From assembly GCF_016632335.1 (NCBI RefSeq), contig NZ_JAEPBG010000029.1:1-46631 (forward strand): a stretch of 46,631 nt of DNA. Reading direction: 5' to 3'. The stretch comes from Noviherbaspirillum pedocola (lineage in GTDB: Bacteria; Pseudomonadota; Gammaproteobacteria; Burkholderiales; Burkholderiaceae_D). Positions 43,608-46,631 of the stretch are shown piece by piece (the first letter of the stretch is position 1; the number at the start of each line of letters is the position of its first letter). The translations under genes and the position numbers were made by a program. The notes under the pieces were generated by a model. It was not told the origin of the DNA, ran no database searches, and saw only the letters and a list, made by a program, of their open reading frames with translations.

Positions 43608-45563
43608 TCAGCTCTCGGCCCTGTCTTCCATGCCAACCTCCGGGCGCGCCTTCGCCACCATTGCCACCGCAGCCGCCAGCTTCGCCGCGTCGACCGGCTT
43701 GGCCACATAGGCATTGAAGCCGGCCGCGAGCGCGCGCTGCCTGTCCTCCGGATGGGCAAAGGCGGTGAGCGCGACCGTGGGCAGATCCGGATGCCGCAGG
43801 CGCGCCTGGCGCAGCAGCGCGTAGCCATCGGTTTCAGGCATGCCGATGTCGGAAACCATCACTTGCGGCCGGCGCGAGCACAGCATTTCCATCGCCTCCG
43901 CGGCGCTGGCGGCAACCACCACATCGGCCGCGCAATCGGCGAGGATGCGGCAGGAAAGCTCGAGCGCGTCGGGCTCGTCATCAACCACGAGCACGCTGAT
44001 GCCGGCCAGGCGCGTGGCTGGCGCCGGCGCATCGGTGTCCTGCGTCGTCGTGGCCTGTTTCGGCGCAAATGGCAGGCGCAGCGCGAAGCTTGCGCCTTGC
44101 CCGGCTCCGGCGCTGGACACCGCGATCGTGCCGCCATGCAGCTCCACCAGCTGGCGTACGATCGCCAGTCCCAGGCCCAGTCCGCCATGCCGGCGCGCGG
44201 TGGACGAATCGGCCTGGCGGAAACGGTCGAAGACATGCGGCAGGAAATCCGGCGCGATGCCGATACCCGTATCCGCAACCGTGATCTCGACGCCGCCGCC
44301 CTTCTGCGCGAGGCATACCCGCACGGCGCCGCCTTCGGGCGTGAACTTGACCGCATTGACCAGGAGATTCCACATCACCTGCTGCAGCCGCGCGGCATCG
44401 ACACAAACGGCTTCGGCCTCTTCATCGACCTCGGCATCGACGCGGATGCCCTTCTTCAAGGCCATCGGCCGCACGGTTTCGAGCGCGGCCTGCACCACGG
44501 GGGCTGGCTGCAGCGGCTTCAATTCCAGGCGCATGCGGCCGGAAATGATGCGGTTCATGTCGAGCAGGTCGTCGATCAGTTGCGCCTGCGCGCGCGCATT
44601 GCGCTCGATGACCTCGAGGCCGCGCCGCAAATCGCCTTCGCGTCCGTTCTGCTGCAGCAATTGGGTCCAGCCGAGGATGGCGTTGAGGGGCGTGCGCAGT
44701 TCATGCGACAGGATCGCCAGGAAATCATCCTTCATCGCCGACAGCCGCTCGGCCTCGGCGCGGGCGGCGGATTCGCGCGCCAGCAGCGACTGGCGCTCGA
44801 CCGCGGTGGCCTGCAAGAGCCGCACCGCTTCCGACCGTGCTTCCAGGCGCGCGTCGTAGATCGCCACCAGCAGCGTGGCGCCGAGCAGCAGCAGGCTGGC
44901 GCCGCCGATCATCACCGCCAGCGCATTCTGCGTATAGCCCTGGCCGGCGGCGCGGCAGATGCTGCCTTCCGGGAAGCCGGCGGCGGCCATGCCGGTGTAA
45001 TGCATGCCGGCGATGGCAATGCCCATGACGGTCGCGCCGGCGCCGCGCGCCAGCCACACTTGCGGCAGGCTGCCGCGCAGCTGAAAGCCCAGCCACAGCG
45101 CCGCGCCCGATGCCGCCACCGCGATGGCCACCGATGCGGCCACCAGTCGCAGGTCATAGACGATGCCCGGCTCCATGCGCATGGCCGCCATGCCGGTGTA
45201 ATGCATCAGCGCGATGCCGCCGCCCATGAGCAGCGCGCCTCTTGCGAGATGCCGGGGCCGCAATTGCGGCTGCCGCGCCTGGCGCAGCGCCAGCGTTGAA
45301 CTGGCGATGGCGATGAGCAGCGAGGCGAGCGTGATGCGAAAGTCGTAGCCCAGCGGAATCGGCAGCCGGAATGCCAGCATGCCGATGAAATGCATGGCCC
45401 AGATGCCGATGCCCATGACCACCGCGCCGCCGACAAGCCAGCGCCGCCCCGCCGTGATCGAGGCGGCAACGCGTCCGGACATGGCCAGCGCCGTCGCCGA
45501 GGCAAGGATGGCTACCAGCACCGAGACCGCGACAAGCGGAAGTTGATAATGTCCGGTCAACAC
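43608..45563 (-). CDS. MHYT-domain hybrid sensor histidine kinase/response regulator
   Basis: A 651-residue membrane sensor. The N-terminal half (about 1-225) has seven hydrophobic helices with three MHYT motifs (MHFIGM, MHYTGM, MHYTGM), a module proposed to sense O2, CO or NO through bound copper. A helical linker leads to a histidine kinase core: HELRTPLNAILGW with the phospho-His, then the N box (MWNLLVNAVKF), G1 (DTGIGIAP) and G2 (GGLGLGLAI). A C-terminal receiver domain has its phospho-acceptor in MVSDIGMPE. The start is GTG at 45563 (TTG three bases on is an alternative); no ATG would retain the first helix. It has no adjacent response-regulator partner. Confidence 0.92.
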   Translation of the reverse strand: MLTGHYQLPLVAVSVLVAILASATALAMSGRVAASITAGRRWLVGGAVVMGIGIWAMHFIGMLAFRLPIPLGYDFRITLASLLIAIASSTLALRQARQPQLRPRHLARGALLMGGGIALMHYTGMAAMRMEPGIVYDLRLVAASVAIAVAASGAALWLGFQLRGSLPQVWLARGAGATVMGIAIAGMHYTGMAAAGFPEGSICRAAGQGYTQNALAVMIGGASLLLLGATLLVAIYDARLEARSEAVRLLQATAVERQSLLARESAARAEAERLSAMKDDFLAILSHELRTPLNAILGWTQLLQQNGREGDLRRGLEVIERNARAQAQLIDDLLDMNRIISGRMRLELKPLQPAPVVQAALETVRPMALKKGIRVDAEVDEEAEAVCVDAARLQQVMWNLLVNAVKFTPEGGAVRVCLAQKGGGVEITVADTGIGIAPDFLPHVFDRFRQADSSTARRHGGLGLGLAIVRQLVELHGGTIAVSSAGAGQGASFALRLPFAPKQATTTQDTDAPAPATRLAGISVLVVDDEPDALELSCRILADCAADVVVAASAAEAMEMLCSRRPQVMVSDIGMPETDGYALLRQARLRHPDLPTVALTAFAHPEDRQRALAAGFNAYVAKPVDAAKLAAAVAMVAKARPEVGMEDRAES

Positions 45564-45676
45564 ACTTTTTCCGTGAGGAAATGCAATTGGTCAATGTGAC
45601 CGATTATCGCCTGAAACACAATGTGCTTTTACAAAACCGGGTCGTACCACGGTTTTTCACAGGCGCGACCCGTAGC

Positions 45677-46123
45677 CTACTTTGTTATCCAGTTCACCCG
45701 CGGAAACTTGCGATGAAAGCTTTCCGGCATTGGCACGACGCGACGTTCACGGTAATCGAAGAACACGAAACCGGACTTGGCCATTGCTACTAGCGCGCCG
45801 TCACTCGGGCGGGTGATGCGAAAGATGATGTCGCCGCCGTAGCGGTTGAAATCCATCACGCCGGTTTCGAACAGCAAGGCGTCACGCGCATGCGCTTCAC
45901 TGCGGTAGGTGGTCGCCAGGTCGGTAACGATGATGCCGGGGCCGCCATCGCGGCTTTCGCTGATGCCGAAGTCGAACAGGAAGCGTGCGCGGGCCTCGGA
46001 GATCATCGAGATCATCGAGTCGTTGCCGAGATGGTTGGCGGCGTTGATGTCGGTCACGCGCACCGTCAGGTGGGTGGAATGGCAGTATTGGTCTTCGGGA
46101 AAATCGAGTGTCAGGCGGGCCAT
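45677..46123 (-). CDS. Thioesterase-like (hot-dog fold) protein
   Basis: A 148-residue protein of the 4-hydroxybenzoyl-CoA thioesterase type. The pattern HLTVRVTDINAANHLGNDSM contains the usual V...D.N...H..N block of the hot-dog fold, with the Asp/Asn/His cluster shared by the family. Later strands (LATTYRSEAHARDALLFETG, then IIFRITRPSDGALVAMAKSG) fit. The substrate is unknown. I chose MARLTLDFPED at 46123; the frame is open to 46201 but that part lacks a ribosome-binding site and family similarity. Confidence 0.8.
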   Translation of the reverse strand: MARLTLDFPEDQYCHSTHLTVRVTDINAANHLGNDSMISMISEARARFLFDFGISESRDGGPGIIVTDLATTYRSEAHARDALLFETGVMDFNRYGGDIIFRITRPSDGALVAMAKSGFVFFDYRERRVVPMPESFHRKFPRVNWITK

Positions 46124-46249
46124 GATGAAGAGCAGGGAAACGGCGCGGAATGCGGGCGGCCATTGTACTCGCGGCGCCCGCTCGCGATGCTGCGGGGGCA
46201 TCGCCAGCCCACGCGCTTCTTGGATCGGCTATGCGTTGGACTGACGAAG

Positions 46250-46303
46250 GAAGCCCGACATGCTCGCGGTCCGCGGGCGCTCGATGTTGGGCTTGTCAGC
46301 CAG
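46250..46303. repeat. Degenerate copy of the dispersed palindromic element
   Basis: The segment contains AAGCCCGACATG, GCGGTCCGCGGGCGCTCGAT and GTTGGGCTTGTCAGCC, closely matching the interiors of the elements at 6950 and 41071, but it lacks intact GTAGGTTGGG arms. Confidence 0.65.
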
Positions 46304-46362
46304 CCCTTTCAAGGTGACGTCGAATTGTCTTTCAGGCCGTCGGTAGGCCGAGATAAGGGTAA

Positions 46363-46440
46363 GTTGCCGTTGCCGTTGCCGTTGCCGTTGCCTTTGCCTT
46401 TGCCTTTGTAGTTGTCGTTGTAGTTGCAGTTGCTGTTGCC
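46363..46440. repeat. Hexanucleotide GTTGCC-type microsatellite
   Basis: Thirteen consecutive hexamers: five GTTGCC, two TTTGCC, then TTTGTA, GTTGTC, GTTGTA, GTTGCA, GTTGCT and GTTGCC. On the minus strand it would encode alternating Ala-Thr and Lys-Ala dipeptides; I do not regard that frame as a gene. Confidence 0.9.
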
Positions 46441-46465
46441 TTTAACCCCCGTTGATTGCGCCGTG

Positions 46466-46631
46466 ACGGCGATGCCCGGAGCGGGAAAAGGTGCGGCGTC
46501 TGTTTGAGCGAAGCGCAGCGTAGCGAGTTTAGCCGCGCCCCGCTCCGGGCGTCGACGGCACGGGAACCCCGCGCAGCGGGGCGCAATCTCCGGGGGCGCT
46601 TTTCTTGCCTACTTCTTTTGGCGCGCAAAAG
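46466..46631. repeat. GC-rich intergenic repeat-like segment, cut by the window end
   Basis: The segment carries several short inverted motifs (GCCCGGAGCGGG with CCGCTCCGGGC; CCCCGCGCAGCGGGG) and ends in CTTTTG-GCGCG-CAAAAG at 46615-46631, an inverted repeat that probably continues past the window. It resembles dispersed non-coding repeats by look; copies elsewhere cannot be checked here. Confidence 0.5.

Noticed and set aside
46332-46628. A 98-codon minus-strand ORF at the window end
   Set aside because: It is made of the hexanucleotide repeat (Ala-Thr/Lys-Ala) and GC-rich repeat DNA, with no ribosome-binding site or domain.

Overview
The window looks like a chromosomal segment of a high-GC betaproteobacterium in the Burkholderiales. 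The gene complement and the dispersed GTAGGTTGGG palindromes fit the Oxalobacteraceae (Herbaspirillum/Noviherbaspirillum type), but this is inferred from gene style and was not tested by any search. No rRNA, tRNA, CRISPR array, transposase, integrase or prophage gene was seen, and no secretion apparatus is encoded here.

Layout. 1-7.4 kb: small metabolic genes (PfkB kinase, phosphoribosyltransferase, CBS pair, patatin, methyltransferase, two metallo-beta-lactamase-fold hydrolases), ending in a 68-bp tandem repeat. 7.1-13.1 kb: a small unknown gene and an SDR, divergent from a 1354-aa Pls/PosA-type single-module NRPS (adenylation, carrier, six membrane segments, three tandem LGAK-type domains). 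The NRPS is translationally coupled to its own Sfp-type phosphopantetheinyl transferase. 13.4-31.5 kb: an accessory-looking zone in which genes for eukaryote-like proteins are interleaved with ordinary genes (uracil-DNA glycosylase, CAP-domain protein, glycine-zipper stress proteins, AMP nucleosidase, putative antiporter, M20 peptidase). 31.8-39.1 kb: arylamine N-acetyltransferase, Nudix, VOC, a pyruvyltransferase-family protein and a multi-PAS GGDEF-EAL protein. 39.1-46.6 kb: a candidate small RNA between two terminators, ArsR regulator plus Old Yellow Enzyme, YigZ, DUF3820-LysE-DUF1810, an MHYT hybrid histidine kinase, a thioesterase-like protein and repeat-rich DNA.

The most interesting system is the set of putative host-directed proteins at 13.4-31.5 kb. 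Two paralogues (377 and 795 aa) begin with an F-box-like helix set and end in CaaX prenylation-type tetrapeptides (CTIL, CVLI) preceded by basic residues. Directly after the stop of the larger one, in the same frame, lies a 77-aa copy of the conserved C-terminus ending in CVIF. Around them are a Sel1-repeat/LRR chimera (523 aa) and two ankyrin-repeat proteins (464 and 773 aa), one with a recent 292-bp internal duplication. F-box proteins with CaaX tails are known among Legionella effectors and F-box/LRR proteins among Ralstonia GALA effectors, so the simplest reading is a cluster of effectors aimed at a eukaryotic host's ubiquitin and membrane-targeting machinery. Secretion and host are unknown.
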